64,000 nucleotides of DNA from JAWVFM01 sp963841455 (GCA_963841455.1 CAWJCU010000007.1:186001-250000), one strand, 5' to 3'. Counted from the stretch's first letter, positions 41,208 through 49,856 are shown. Numbers and translations are program-made. Notes: a model not told the origin generated them from the letters alone.

Positions 41208-42204
41208 CGGCGAGGCTACGGTTCATCCCGTCCGACTTCATCCCAGCGGACTTAGGTTGGTCCGGCTGCATGCCGCCGGAGCTCCTCATCCCTTCCGGCT
41301 GCATGCCGCCTGACTTCATCCCGTCCGACTTCATCTGCGAGCCACCCTGCCCGGCCCCGGCCGGGCCCATGCCCATCGCCCGCATCGCCTGATTCGCCTC
41401 GGCGGACCCGGGTTGCGTGAGGCCCGGCACGTCGTCGGGGACGAACGCGACGGCGAGACCGAGAACCAGGAGGAGCACCGCGATCCCGCGGTTCGCGACG
41501 TCCTTCCAGGGCAGGAGCTTCTCAATCGCGATCAGGGCGGCAATGAACGCCATCCAGCCGATGCTCATGATGCCGAGCGCGAAGAGCGCCGCCATCAGCA
41601 TCCAGCAGCAGCCGACGCAGAAGCCACCGTGCTCGACTCCCATCCGGAGCGCGCCAGTGCGCCCCGGGTGCGAGTGGGACAAGAAGAACACCATCGGGCT
41701 GCGGCAGTAGCGGAGGCACACGTCCTTCAACGGCGTGAGCTGATAGATCGCGGCGGCGACGATCACGCCGCCGGCGAGGTAGGGGCCGGCGTTGTCCCAC
41801 GAGAAGGTGTCGCCGAGGGTCGCCCGCCCGAGACGGAAGAGCCCGTACGCGAACAGACCCGCCGCGGCCCAACTCAGGATGTAGCCGCCGACGAAGAGGG
41901 CCGTGAGGCTCGCGGGCGCGGCGTCGCCACGCTCTCGCCTGCCCTCCTGGATGCGCGCGAACATCAGCACCATCGGCGCGATGGACGGGAACATCATCGC
42001 GGCCATCATTACCACCCAGGTTCCGATGAAGAACGCGAACCCTCCGGGGTCCGTTCCGGGCCCGGCGTCCATGCCGGCCATCTGGTTGTTCGTGAGCACC
42101 CACGCAAGCGCCGCGAGAACGAGCAGGGCGCCGACAAGCGTGAGCTGGATCAGCGCCGGCAGAGGAGGCGGACGGCGTCGAATCGTCGCCGATTCCACAG
42201 TCAC
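41137..42204 (-). CDS. DUF2182 membrane protein with methionine-rich tail
   Basis: A 355-residue integral membrane protein with six or seven helices. DUF2182 features are WVVMMAAMMFPSIAPMVLMFAR, YLLSW-like YILSWAAAG, YQLTPLKDVCLRYCRSPMVFFL and GVEHGGFCVGCCWMLMAALFALG, with paired cysteines and histidines, a plausible metal site. After the last helix comes a tail (about residues 288-335) with repeats such as MKSDGM, MKSGGM, MQPEGM and MRSSGGM, resembling the Met-rich copper(I) motifs of copper transport proteins. The tail end overlaps the DUF1326 gene by about 70 bases. Metal, perhaps copper, handling is an inference. It starts with GTG only 21 bases from the divergent SnoaL gene. Confidence 0.85.
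   Translation of the reverse strand: MTVESATIRRRPPPLPALIQLTLVGALLVLAALAWVLTNNQMAGMDAGPGTDPGGFAFFIGTWVVMMAAMMFPSIAPMVLMFARIQEGRRERGDAAPASLTALFVGGYILSWAAAGLFAYGLFRLGRATLGDTFSWDNAGPYLAGGVIVAAAIYQLTPLKDVCLRYCRSPMVFFLSHSHPGRTGALRMGVEHGGFCVGCCWMLMAALFALGIMSIGWMAFIAALIAIEKLLPWKDVANRGIAVLLLVLGLAVAFVPDDVPGLTQPGSAEANQAMRAMGMGPAGAGQGGSQMKSDGMKSGGMQPEGMRSSGGMQPDQPKSAGMKSDGMNRSLAVRPPRRTQTPRFPSSPRTRFRRR
41222..41335 (-). repeat. In-frame repeats coding the Met-rich tail of DUF2182
   Basis: Two imperfect copies of a unit reading (plus strand) ttcatcccgtccgacttcat, at about 41222 and 41314, and two copies of ccggctgcatgccgcc between them. They encode the MKSDGM and GGMQP units of the tail. Confidence 0.7.
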
Positions 42205-42225
42205 GCAGACTAATACGGTTACACC
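42205..42225. promoter_or_regulatory. 21-bp divergent promoter region with palindrome
   Basis: Only 21 bases separate the two divergent GTG starts. TAATAC (42211-42216) lies nine bases before the rightward start, and its complement GTATTA lies six bases before the leftward one, so both promoters appear to use the same spot. ACGGT-TAC-ACCGT (42215-42227) is an inverted repeat that a repressor could use to close both genes at once. Confidence 0.5.
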
Positions 42226-42621
42226 GTGTCGTCCGATCGGGAGGCGCTGATTCGCCAGACCTGGGAGCGGTGGAACGCGGGCGTACGCGATCCCGACGAG
42301 ATGGGCCAGGGCCTAACCGAGGACTTCACGCTCCACTCGGCGCTGACGGGTAGGAGCTTCCAGGGTCGCCAGGGGCTGATCGACTGGATGGCCGAGATCG
42401 ACGAGAACTTCGGTGCCTGGAACCTTCGGATCGACGAGATCCGCGCCGCCGGGGAGGATCGCTACGTCGTTCTCGGCGGCGTGCACCTCGAGGGGCGCGG
42501 GAGTGGCTTGGAGCTCGACCAGCCGATCGGCTGGGTGATCGAGTTCGAGGGGGACCTGACGTCGAGGCTCTCCAACTTCGCAAGCCACGAGGAGGCCCTC
42601 GAGGCCGCGGCGAGCGACTGA
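42226..42621 (+). CDS. SnoaL-like (NTF2 fold) protein 2
   Basis: A 131-residue SnoaL-like protein: EALIRQTWERWNAG, LTEDFTLHSALTGRSFQGRQGLIDWMAEIDENFGAWNLRIDEI, VHLEGRGSGLELDQPIGWVIEF, and the end HEEALEAAASD. It shares the RGxGSGxE motif and the C-terminal EALEAA pattern with the other copies here. It is divergent from DUF2182 across 21 bases and therefore probably controlled together with it. Confidence 0.85.
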   Translation: MSSDREALIRQTWERWNAGVRDPDEMGQGLTEDFTLHSALTGRSFQGRQGLIDWMAEIDENFGAWNLRIDEIRAAGEDRYVVLGGVHLEGRGSGLELDQPIGWVIEFEGDLTSRLSNFASHEEALEAAASD

Positions 42622-42644
42622 CCCGCCACGTCCGCGGTTGCGCC

Positions 42645-42650
42645 TAGCCT
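42645..42650 (+). promoter_or_regulatory. Putative -10 box of the propeller lipoprotein gene
   Basis: TAGCCT followed by six bases and the ATG at 42657, with no Shine-Dalgarno. Confidence 0.5.
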
Positions 42651-42656
42651 GGCCGG

Positions 42657-44240
42657 ATGAGGTGGTCGCTCCCGGCTCTCCTCGGCTGCGCGCTGGCGAT
42701 CGCGCTCGCGGGCTGCGGGGACGTCTCGACTTCGAACCGAGCTTCAAACTGGCTCTCGGCTCAGGTCGTGCGCCCGGTGACCTCCCCGGATGCGCCGTCG
42801 GTCAAGGCCAGACCGCCCTCGCCGAAGGAATCCCGCGCCGCACGAGCCCGCGCGAGTGCTCGAAGGGCCGCGGCCCGGCGTGCGCGCCTCGTCGGGCCGA
42901 TCAACACGAGGTTCCCCGGCCTCACGACCTTCCGCGGTAACGCCAGCCGCGACTACTACGGTGAGGGCCCGGTGCCGATGCACCCGGTGGTCCGCTGGCG
43001 CTACCCGTCGACGGGAAGCCTGTGCTCGAAGTCGAGCGACCTCGACGGCAAGGAGACCTGGTGCGGGACAGGCTGGACCGGGCAACCGAACGTGATCCAG
43101 CGGCCGAACGGCCACGTGGAGGTGAGGGAGGGGGCGTACGACCGCAACTACCACTTCCTCGACGGGCACACGGGCGCGCCCGTCCGCCCCGATCTCGAGA
43201 CCGGAGACCTCGCCAAGGGCTCGGCCACGAGCGACGCCGATGGCTACCCCCTCTACTACGCGGGCTCGCGCGACAACCTGCTGCGGGTCGTCGCCCTCGA
43301 TCGCGGAACGCCGACGGTGCTGTGGGACTTCGACTCCCACTCGCAGCCCGGGAGCGTGTGGAACGACGACTGGGACGGCGCGGCGTTGCAGATCGGTGAC
43401 TATCTGCTCGAGGGCGGCGAGAACTCCTGGTTCTACGTGATCCGCCTCAACCGCCGCTACGACGCGAGCGGCAGGGTCCAGGTCAGGCCCGAGGTCGTGA
43501 TGCGGGCGCCGGGTTGGGACGCGCAACTCCGCCGTGACGTCGCCGACGACGACATCTCGATCGAGAACTCGGTCGCGTTCCGAAAGGGCGTCGCCTACTT
43601 CTCGAACTCCGGCGGGCTCGTGCAGGGGTGGGATGTCAGCGACGTGTTCGCCGGCGGAAGCAAGTACAGGCGCGTCTTCCGGTTCTGGTCAGGCGACGAC
43701 AACGATGCGTCGACGGTGATCACGCCGTCCGGCCACCTGCTCGTCGCCCGCCACGTCGAGTCGAACGTGCCGCGCCCGGGCTCCGTTCCCCGCGACCACG
43801 AGGTCGGGGACCTCGTCGATCTCGATCCAAATCGTCCCGGTGATCCGGTCCGCTGGTCGCACCAGCTCGGCGGGTTCGAGCCCGAGCAGGGCATCCTCGG
43901 CACCCCCGCTTACTACAAGGGCGTCGTGTACTCGACGTGGAACGAGGGCGGTATCGCCGCGGTCGAGGAGCGCACGGGGAAGCTTCTCTGGAGAATTCCG
44001 TTGGACGGGCCGACCTGGAGCTCGCCGGTGCCTATCGACGACAAGCTGATCGTTGCCGACGGCACGGGGCACCTGAACTGCTTCGACATCTCGGATCCGC
44101 GCTCGAAGCCGCGCCTCGAGTGGCGCCTTCAGCTCTCCGCCGGGACGATCGAGTCGACCCCGGCGGTCTGGCGAGGCTGGATCTACGTGGGCTCGCGCGA
44201 CGGTGGGATCTACGGAGTGGCGGACCCCGCCGCCGGTTAG
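42657..44240 (+). CDS. PQQ-type beta-propeller lipoprotein
   Basis: A 527-residue exported protein. The signal peptide ends in a lipobox, ALAGC, so the mature protein should be lipid-anchored outside the membrane. A basic Ala/Arg-rich linker follows, then a propeller of PQQ-like repeats: TGSLCSKSSDLDG, NVIQRPNGHVEVREGAYDRNYHFLDGHTG, LYYAGSRDNLLRVVALDRG, YYKGVVYSTWNEGGIAAVEERTGKLLWRIPLDGPTWSSPVPIDDKLIVADGTGHLNCFDI, and GWIYVGSRDGGIYGV. No enzyme residues for a PQQ cofactor are evident, so it is more likely a scaffold or binding protein. Cysteine pairs in the first blades could be disulfides. Confidence 0.85.
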   Translation: MRWSLPALLGCALAIALAGCGDVSTSNRASNWLSAQVVRPVTSPDAPSVKARPPSPKESRAARARASARRAAARRARLVGPINTRFPGLTTFRGNASRDYYGEGPVPMHPVVRWRYPSTGSLCSKSSDLDGKETWCGTGWTGQPNVIQRPNGHVEVREGAYDRNYHFLDGHTGAPVRPDLETGDLAKGSATSDADGYPLYYAGSRDNLLRVVALDRGTPTVLWDFDSHSQPGSVWNDDWDGAALQIGDYLLEGGENSWFYVIRLNRRYDASGRVQVRPEVVMRAPGWDAQLRRDVADDDISIENSVAFRKGVAYFSNSGGLVQGWDVSDVFAGGSKYRRVFRFWSGDDNDASTVITPSGHLLVARHVESNVPRPGSVPRDHEVGDLVDLDPNRPGDPVRWSHQLGGFEPEQGILGTPAYYKGVVYSTWNEGGIAAVEERTGKLLWRIPLDGPTWSSPVPIDDKLIVADGTGHLNCFDISDPRSKPRLEWRLQLSAGTIESTPAVWRGWIYVGSRDGGIYGVADPAAG

Positions 44241-44249
44241 TCGCTCGCA

Positions 44250-44255
44250 TAGCCT
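44250..44255 (+). promoter_or_regulatory. Putative -10 box of the M20 peptidase gene
   Basis: TAGCCT, seven bases before the GTG at 44263; no Shine-Dalgarno. Confidence 0.5.
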
Positions 44256-44262
44256 TGGACCC

Positions 44263-45372
44263 GTGAGCGAGCGGCGCCTGGTCGAGCGGTTCATCCGCCT
44301 CTGTGAGATCGCGAGCCCGACCGGGGCGGAGCGGGCGGTAGCCGACGCGGTGGTGGCCGAGCTTCGCGCCCTGGGTGTCGAGGTCGGAGAGGACGACGCC
44401 GCCAAGCCCGCGCGCGCCGGCGCGGGCAACGTGGTCGCGAGGATCCCGGGACGGTCCGATCGCTGGCTCATGCTCTGCGCCCACCTCGACACGGTGCCCC
44501 TGGACGGCGAGGTCAGGGTCATCGAGGGCGACGGACTCCTTCGAAGCGCGGGCGAGACGATCCTCGGCGCCGATGACAAGGCGGGGGTCGCGGCCATTCT
44601 CGAGCTGGCGAGCGAGGCGGCATCGCATCCGCCGCCCGTCGGGCTCGAGCTGGTCTTCACCGTCGCGGAGGAGAGCGGGCTCCGCGGCGCACGCGAGCTC
44701 GACCTGACCGAGCTCCGCTCGGACGCCGGCCTCGTCCTCGATCATGCCGGGCCGCTTTCGGAGCTCGTGGTCGCGGCGCCGACCTACAACCAGCTGATCG
44801 CCGAGTTCGAGGGCCTCGAGGCGCACGCGGGCATCGAGCCGGAGGCCGGGCGAAGCGCCATATCGGCCGCCTGCGCGGCCGTGGGCGCCATGCAGACGGG
44901 GCGCCTCGACGAGGGGACGACCGCGAACGTCGGCACGATCGAGGGCGGAACCGCCACGAACGTCGTCGCCGGTCGCTGCCGGATCGAGGCCGAGGCGCGA
45001 AGCCTCGACGAGGGGCGTGCCGGCGAGGTGATCGCGGCGATGTCCGACGCCTGCACCTGGGCGGCGAGCGAGCACGAGTGCGACGTCGACGTTGATCTCA
45101 CGGAGCTCTTCCGCGGCTACCGTCTGCCCCCGAGCGCGCCGGCGCTCCGCCTTGCCAGGGCCGCGCTCAGCGCCTGCGGGCTGGAGCCCGCTGAGGTCGC
45201 CACCGGCGGCGGCAGCGACGTCAACGCGCTGCGCGAGCGCGGCTTCGATTGCGTCCTGCTCTCCAACGGTGCCAGTCGAAACCACACCCCCGACGAGTCG
45301 ATAACGGTCGAGCGGCTCGACGGGCTTCACCGGCTCGCCGGTGCCGCGGTGGAGGCGGCGGCCTCGTGCTGA
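44263..45372 (+). CDS. M20 family metallopeptidase (PepT/ArgE-like)
   Basis: A 369-residue zinc exopeptidase or deacylase. The GTG at 44263 is chosen; the longer frame upstream lies inside the lipoprotein gene. Metal-site motifs are MLCAHLDTVPLDG (His and Asp), ILGADDKAGVAA (bridging Asp), FTVAEESGLRGAREL (catalytic Glu-Glu) and LVLDHAG, plus a terminal His in GASRNHTPDESI. The dimerisation lid is of the tripeptidase T kind (AHAGIEPEAGRSAISAA). It overlaps the DUF3866 gene by seven bases. Confidence 0.92.
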   Translation: MSERRLVERFIRLCEIASPTGAERAVADAVVAELRALGVEVGEDDAAKPARAGAGNVVARIPGRSDRWLMLCAHLDTVPLDGEVRVIEGDGLLRSAGETILGADDKAGVAAILELASEAASHPPPVGLELVFTVAEESGLRGARELDLTELRSDAGLVLDHAGPLSELVVAAPTYNQLIAEFEGLEAHAGIEPEAGRSAISAACAAVGAMQTGRLDEGTTANVGTIEGGTATNVVAGRCRIEAEARSLDEGRAGEVIAAMSDACTWAASEHECDVDVDLTELFRGYRLPPSAPALRLARAALSACGLEPAEVATGGGSDVNALRERGFDCVLLSNGASRNHTPDESITVERLDGLHRLAGAAVEAAASC

Positions 45373-46436
45373 AGCTGCGGCGAGGAAGAGTGATCACGCC
45401 GAACCCGCTCACCGTCGACGTGGGTGGGGAGCAGCGCCGCGCGTGGGCGGACCTGGCGCTGGTCGGTGAGCTCCGGGGCGGCGACGAGGTGCTCGTGAAC
45501 ACGAGCGCCGTCGATCTCGGCCTCGGCTCGGGCGGCTTCGACGTCGTGCACGCGAACCTGACTCGGGGCCTCGAGGGCGAACCGGCAGCCGAGACGCACG
45601 TGATGAAGCTCAACTACACGTCGCTTCAGCATCCGATCGAGCCGCTGGAGGTGCCGCTCGGAGAGGGCGGCGAAGATGGCGGCTCCTCGATGCCGGTCCT
45701 CGTCGTCCCGCTCCACGGGCACCTCGCTCCGGCGGCCTGGGCGGTGGAGGCAAGACGATCCGGAACTCGCGTGGGTTACGTGCAGAGCGCCGGAGGCGCG
45801 CTGCCGGGGACGCTGTCGCGCGACGTTTCGGAGCTTCGCCGCCGTGGCCTGCTCGCCGGCCACGTGACCGCCGCGCCGGCCTTCGGTGGCGAGGCCGAGG
45901 CCTTGTCGGTCGTCGGAGCGCTCGATGCCGCCGCGCGGCGCCTCGGCTGGGAGGCGGCGATTGTGGGCCCCGGGCCCGGGATCCTGGGCTCGCGCACGCG
46001 CTTCGGGCACGGGGGGGTCGCCGCGCTGGATTCGGCGCATGCCTCGCTTGCGCTCGGGCTGCCCACGCTCCTGTCGCCGCGGCTCTCGAGCGCGGACCCG
46101 CGCCCCGAGCAGCGGGGACTCAGCCACCACACCGCGACGGTGCTCGAGCTGCTGCTCGCCCCGGTGCGTGTTCCGGTCCCCGAGGTTGAACTCGAGGGGT
46201 GGCCACTGGCCGACAGCGAGGCGCCGGAGGGCGGCTCGCGCGAGGCGACGCTCGATGCGCTGATCGCCGCATGTGAGGACCGACACGACCTCAACGTGGA
46301 GCAGGTCGACCTGCCGGGCTACGCGGGCAGCGGCCTTCCGACGCAGACGATGGGGCGCGGGCTCGCGGAGGACCCCCTGTTCTTCGCCGCGCCGCTCGCG
46401 GCCGGCGTTGCGCTGGCGTCCCTCGCGGGTAGTTGA
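45366..46436 (+). CDS. DUF3866 family protein
   Basis: A 356-residue protein of the DUF3866 family, found next to peptidase and nudix genes in Actinobacteria and Firmicutes. Features are LKLRRGRVITPNP, DEVLVNTSAVDLGLGSGGFDVVHANLTRGL, MKLNYTSLQHPIEPLEVP, VVPLHGHLAPAAWAVEARRSGTRVGYVQSAGGALPGTLSRDV, and AIVGPGPGILGSRTRFGHGGVAALDSAHASLALG. No reaction is known. The start is the GTG that overlaps the M20 stop. It ends six bases before the nudix gene. Confidence 0.88.
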   Translation: MLKLRRGRVITPNPLTVDVGGEQRRAWADLALVGELRGGDEVLVNTSAVDLGLGSGGFDVVHANLTRGLEGEPAAETHVMKLNYTSLQHPIEPLEVPLGEGGEDGGSSMPVLVVPLHGHLAPAAWAVEARRSGTRVGYVQSAGGALPGTLSRDVSELRRRGLLAGHVTAAPAFGGEAEALSVVGALDAAARRLGWEAAIVGPGPGILGSRTRFGHGGVAALDSAHASLALGLPTLLSPRLSSADPRPEQRGLSHHTATVLELLLAPVRVPVPEVELEGWPLADSEAPEGGSREATLDALIAACEDRHDLNVEQVDLPGYAGSGLPTQTMGRGLAEDPLFFAAPLAAGVALASLAGS

Positions 46437-46442
46437 GGCGGC

Positions 46443-46970
46443 GTGGAGAGGCTGAGCTCGAAGTCCGTCTACGACGGACGCATCGCGAAGATCCGGCTCG
46501 AGGAGTTCCGCTACACCGACGGCGGCGTTGAGGAGCGCGAGGTCGTCGGGCACCCTGGCGCAGTGGCAGTCGTCGCCCACGACGACAAGATTTTCTTCAT
46601 GGTTCGCCAGCCGCGCGAGCCGGTGAACGAAGCGGATCTCCTGGAGCTGCCCGCCGGCAAGCTGGACGTCGCGGGCGAGACGCCGCTCGACTGCGCCAAG
46701 CGCGAGCTGGCGGAGGAGATCGGCCGCGCCGCCTCCGGGTGGCGCGAGTGGAAGCGGCTCTACCCGAGCCCTGGGATCCTCGAGGAGGAGGTCACGATCT
46801 TCGAGGCGACCGGCCTTTCGGAGGCTTTCGCGGAGCCCGACGAGGACGAACGGCTCGAGGTGCTCGAGATTCCCCTTTCGAAGCTCGACGAGACGATCGA
46901 CGAGTGCCGCGACGGGAAGTCGCTCGTCGGGCTGATGCTGCTGCGCGAGGAGCTTCGGGCGGGCGCATAG
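46443..46970 (+). CDS. Nudix hydrolase, ADP-ribose pyrophosphatase type
   Basis: A 175-residue enzyme that should cleave ADP-ribose to AMP and ribose-5-phosphate. The Nudix box is intact: GKLDVAGETPLDCAKRELAEEIG (G-x5-E-x7-REUxEExGU). The N-terminal strand exchange segment (KIRLEEFRYTDGGVEEREVVGHPGAVAVVA) and the LYPSPGILEEEVTIFEATGL segment fit the NudF/ADPRase group. In Mycobacterium the same type of gene lies between pyrG and xerD, as here. Confidence 0.92.
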   Translation: MERLSSKSVYDGRIAKIRLEEFRYTDGGVEEREVVGHPGAVAVVAHDDKIFFMVRQPREPVNEADLLELPAGKLDVAGETPLDCAKRELAEEIGRAASGWREWKRLYPSPGILEEEVTIFEATGLSEAFAEPDEDERLEVLEIPLSKLDETIDECRDGKSLVGLMLLREELRAGA

Positions 46971-47017
46971 CCGTTTGCACCGGGAGGGGAGGGCGCCGCG
47001 GGGCGAAACCACCTCGC

Positions 47018-47995
47018 ATGGCGATCGCCGTCCGGCCAGAGAGCGAGGAACGCGCTGTCGAGGCGCGCTTCGAGGTCCTCGTCCTCGACTTTCTCGCGTA
47101 CCTCGAGTTCGAGCGAGGGCTCGCCCGCAACACGCTCGACGCTTATCGCACGGACCTCCTGCAGTACGGCGCGTTCCTGGCCGGCCGGGGTCGCAGCGCG
47201 ATCGAGGCCGAGCGAGGCGACGTCGCGGACTTCCTGGCCGACCTCGCCACCGGTCGGCCGGAGACAGAGGACACCGACGCGCGCCCACCGTGCTCCCCGG
47301 CGACGGTGAGCCGCAAGGCCGCCGCGCTTCGCTCCTTCTACCGCCACCTGCGCCGCGAGGAACTGGTCGACGCCGACCCGACCGCGACCCTGGTCACGCC
47401 CGCCCGCCGGCGGAAGCTTCCGCACGTGCTCGGCTACGGCGAGGTGAAGCGGCTCCTCGAGAGCGTCTCGGGATCGGATGAGATCTCGCTCCGCGACCGG
47501 GCGCTGCTCGAGGTCATGTACGGCTGCGGCCTTCGGGCATCGGAGGCGATCGGCCTGGAGGCTGGTGACCTCGACTTCCGGCGCGGGTTCCTGCGCGCCC
47601 ACGGCAAGGGCTCGAAGGAGCGGAGCGTGCCCCTCGGCAGCCAGGCGGCAAGCGCCGTGGAGCGCTACCTGCGCTCGGGTCGCCCCAAGCTCGTGGGCTC
47701 GAAGTCGGAGCCGAAGCTCTTCGTGAACTTCCGCGGCGGTCCACTGACTCGCCAGGGCCTGTACAAGATCATCCAGCGCCACGCCGAGATGGTGGGGCTC
47801 GATGGAAAGATGAGCCCGCACACGCTCCGGCACACCTTCGCGACGCATCTCCTCGCCGGCGGCTGCGATCTGCGCTCGGTCCAGGAGATGCTCGGCCACG
47901 CCGACGTTGCGACAACGCAGCTCTACACGCACCTCGGCAGCAAGGAGATCAAGGACGCGTACTTCCGCGCGCACCCACGGGCCCAGCTTCGCTGA
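47018..47995 (+). CDS. xerD: Tyrosine recombinase XerD
   Basis: Resolves chromosome dimers at dif sites, with XerC where present. The 325-residue protein has the SAM-like N-terminal domain (LDFLAYLEFERGLARNTLDAYRTDLLQYGAFL) and a catalytic domain with Arg in GCGLRASEAIGL, Lys in HGKGSKERSVPL, the HTLRHTFATHLL box, GHADVATTQLYTH with the nucleophilic Tyr, and a C-terminal helix. The ATG at 47018 fits family length; the longer frame upstream is antisense to nothing but lacks similarity. No att or dif site was recognised. Confidence 0.94.
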   Translation: MAIAVRPESEERAVEARFEVLVLDFLAYLEFERGLARNTLDAYRTDLLQYGAFLAGRGRSAIEAERGDVADFLADLATGRPETEDTDARPPCSPATVSRKAAALRSFYRHLRREELVDADPTATLVTPARRRKLPHVLGYGEVKRLLESVSGSDEISLRDRALLEVMYGCGLRASEAIGLEAGDLDFRRGFLRAHGKGSKERSVPLGSQAASAVERYLRSGRPKLVGSKSEPKLFVNFRGGPLTRQGLYKIIQRHAEMVGLDGKMSPHTLRHTFATHLLAGGCDLRSVQEMLGHADVATTQLYTHLGSKEIKDAYFRAHPRAQLR

Positions 47996-48008
47996 GCCGA
48001 GCTCGTGC

Positions 48009-48014
48009 TAGAAC
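48009..48014 (+). promoter_or_regulatory. Putative -10 box of mutM
   Basis: TAGAAC followed by six bases and the ATG of mutM. Confidence 0.45.
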
Positions 48015-48020
48015 CGGGGG

Positions 48021-48878
48021 ATGCCCGAGCTCCCCGAGGTCGAGACGATCCGCCGCCAGCTCGAGCCCGAGATCACCGGGCGCGCGATCAAGCGCGCCCG
48101 GATCTACGACGAGCGATGGACGCGTCCCGTGCGCCCCGCGCGGGTGGAGAGCCAACTCGCGGGGAGGCGCATCGAGTCGGTTGGCCGGCGAGGTAAGTAT
48201 CTGCTGCTCGGACTGGACGGCGGTGACGCCCTGGTCATGCACCTCCGGATGACTGGGAACCTCGTCCTCTCGAACGGGGACCGAGACGACCGCTGGCTCC
48301 GCGCGGAGCTCGAGCTAGACGACGGGCGGACGCTCCGCTTCACCGACCCGCGGCGCTTCGGGCAGGCGGTGATGCTGGCGGCGGGCGGGGTGGAGGAGTA
48401 CTTCGACGGGCGGGTGGGCATCGAGCCGCTGTCCGACCAGCTGACGCCGGACGCGCTCGAGCGGATGGCCCTGGGGAGGCGGGCGCCGCTTAAGTCCTTC
48501 CTGCTCGACCAGTCCGGGATTGCCGGTATCGGCAACATCTACGCGGACGAGGCGCTGTGGCGCGCGCGGCTTCATCCGCTCTCGCCCGCGGGGTCGATGC
48601 GGAGGGAGCACTGCGAGGAGCTCGGCGTCGCGATCGTCGACACGCTCGAGGTGGCGCTCGCGAACGGCGGGGCGTCGATCGACGACTACCGCGACGCCCG
48701 CGGGGAGGAGGGTTCGATGCAGGACGAGTTCCTCGTCCACACGCGGGCCGGCGAGGAGTGTCCGCGCTGCGGCGAGGTGATCCGCCGGGTCGTCGTCGGC
48801 GGGCGCTCGACCTACTTCTGTCCCGGCTGCCAGCGGCGGCTGCGGCGGCGCGGAGTGCGGGCGAGGTGGCGGCGGTGA
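48021..48878 (+). CDS. mutM: Formamidopyrimidine-DNA glycosylase
   Basis: Base-excision repair enzyme that removes 8-oxoguanine and nicks the strand. The 285-residue protein starts MPELPEVETI with the catalytic N-terminal proline and Glu, has the lysine in GRRGKYLLLGL, the helix-two-turn-helix segment LLDQSGIAGIGNIYADEALW, and a C-terminal zinc finger CPRCGEVIRRVVVGGRSTYFCPGCQ. Its stop overlaps the next start (GTGA). Confidence 0.97.
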   Translation: MPELPEVETIRRQLEPEITGRAIKRARIYDERWTRPVRPARVESQLAGRRIESVGRRGKYLLLGLDGGDALVMHLRMTGNLVLSNGDRDDRWLRAELELDDGRTLRFTDPRRFGQAVMLAAGGVEEYFDGRVGIEPLSDQLTPDALERMALGRRAPLKSFLLDQSGIAGIGNIYADEALWRARLHPLSPAGSMRREHCEELGVAIVDTLEVALANGGASIDDYRDARGEEGSMQDEFLVHTRAGEECPRCGEVIRRVVVGGRSTYFCPGCQRRLRRRGVRARWRR

Positions 48879-49807
48879 GGGACGCGCCGCCGCCATCCGG
48901 CTTCGCGATCGGGCATTTCACTGATCTCGAAGGCGCGACCGGATCCACCGTGATCGTCGCCCCGCCCGGGAGCCGAGCGGGTGTTGACGTACGCGGTGGC
49001 GGGCCGGGCACGCGGGAGACCGACGTGATCGGGCCGCTTGCGGGCACCGACCAGGCGACGGCCGTGCTGCTGACGGGCGGCAGCGCCTTCGGGCTCGCGG
49101 CCGCCGACGGCGTCGTGCGCTGGCTCGAGGAGCACGAGCGGGGCTATCCCACTCCCGGCGGCATCGTGCCTATCGTCCCGGCCGCGGTCGTCTACGACCT
49201 GGCGCAGGGCGATCCGGGAGCGCGGCCCGGGCCGGACGCAGGCTACGCCGCCTGCGAGGCCGCGCGCGAGGGTATGCCGGACCGTGGGCTGGTCGGCGCC
49301 GGGACCGGAACGGCGGTCGGCAAGGTGCTGGGGAGGGAGCGCTGCGTGCGCAGTGGCGTCGGCTATGCGGGCGCCGCGACCGGGCGCGGCGACGCGGTTG
49401 CTGCGCTCGCGGTCGTAAACGCGTTCGGCGACGTGGTGGGGGCCGGCGGCGAGCTGCTCGGCGGCCCGCGGACGGATGACGGATCGATGATCCGCACCCA
49501 GGACCTGATCGAGTCGATGGAGGGCCCGCCCGACTGGACGGGCATCGCCGAGCTCAACACGACGCTCGTCTGCGTGATGACCGATGCCCCACTCGACAAG
49601 CCCGGGTGTGCCCGGATCGCGATGATGGCGAGCGCGGGGATCGCGCGCGCGGTCGACCCCGTCTATTCCGACGTCGACGGCGACGTCGTTTTCTGCCTGG
49701 CCTCGGGAGCGGGTAGGGCGGACCGATTCACGTCGATCCAGGTGGGGACCCTGGCGGCGACGCTCACCGCGGCCGCGGTCCGCGACGCGGTGGTCGGCAC
49801 CGGGTAG
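48875..49807 (+). CDS. S58 (DmpA/P1) family peptidase
   Basis: A 310-residue self-processing N-terminal nucleophile hydrolase; known members are aminopeptidases acting on D- or beta-linked residues. Signature parts are TVIVAPPGSRAGVDVRGGGPGTRETDVI, LLTGGSAFGLAAADGVVRWLEE, GAGTGTAVGKVLG, and ELNTTLVCVMTDAPLDKPGCARIAMMASAGIARAVDPV, where the Thr in NTT is the expected nucleophile after cleavage. The start is the GTG overlapping the mutM stop. The substrate is not predictable. Confidence 0.92.
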   Translation: MRDAPPPSGFAIGHFTDLEGATGSTVIVAPPGSRAGVDVRGGGPGTRETDVIGPLAGTDQATAVLLTGGSAFGLAAADGVVRWLEEHERGYPTPGGIVPIVPAAVVYDLAQGDPGARPGPDAGYAACEAAREGMPDRGLVGAGTGTAVGKVLGRERCVRSGVGYAGAATGRGDAVAALAVVNAFGDVVGAGGELLGGPRTDDGSMIRTQDLIESMEGPPDWTGIAELNTTLVCVMTDAPLDKPGCARIAMMASAGIARAVDPVYSDVDGDVVFCLASGAGRADRFTSIQVGTLAATLTAAAVRDAVVGTG

Positions 49808-49856
49808 CTCGGATAGCCGATTTCGTCCGCCGCCACGGTCATCCTTCGCCGCCCTC

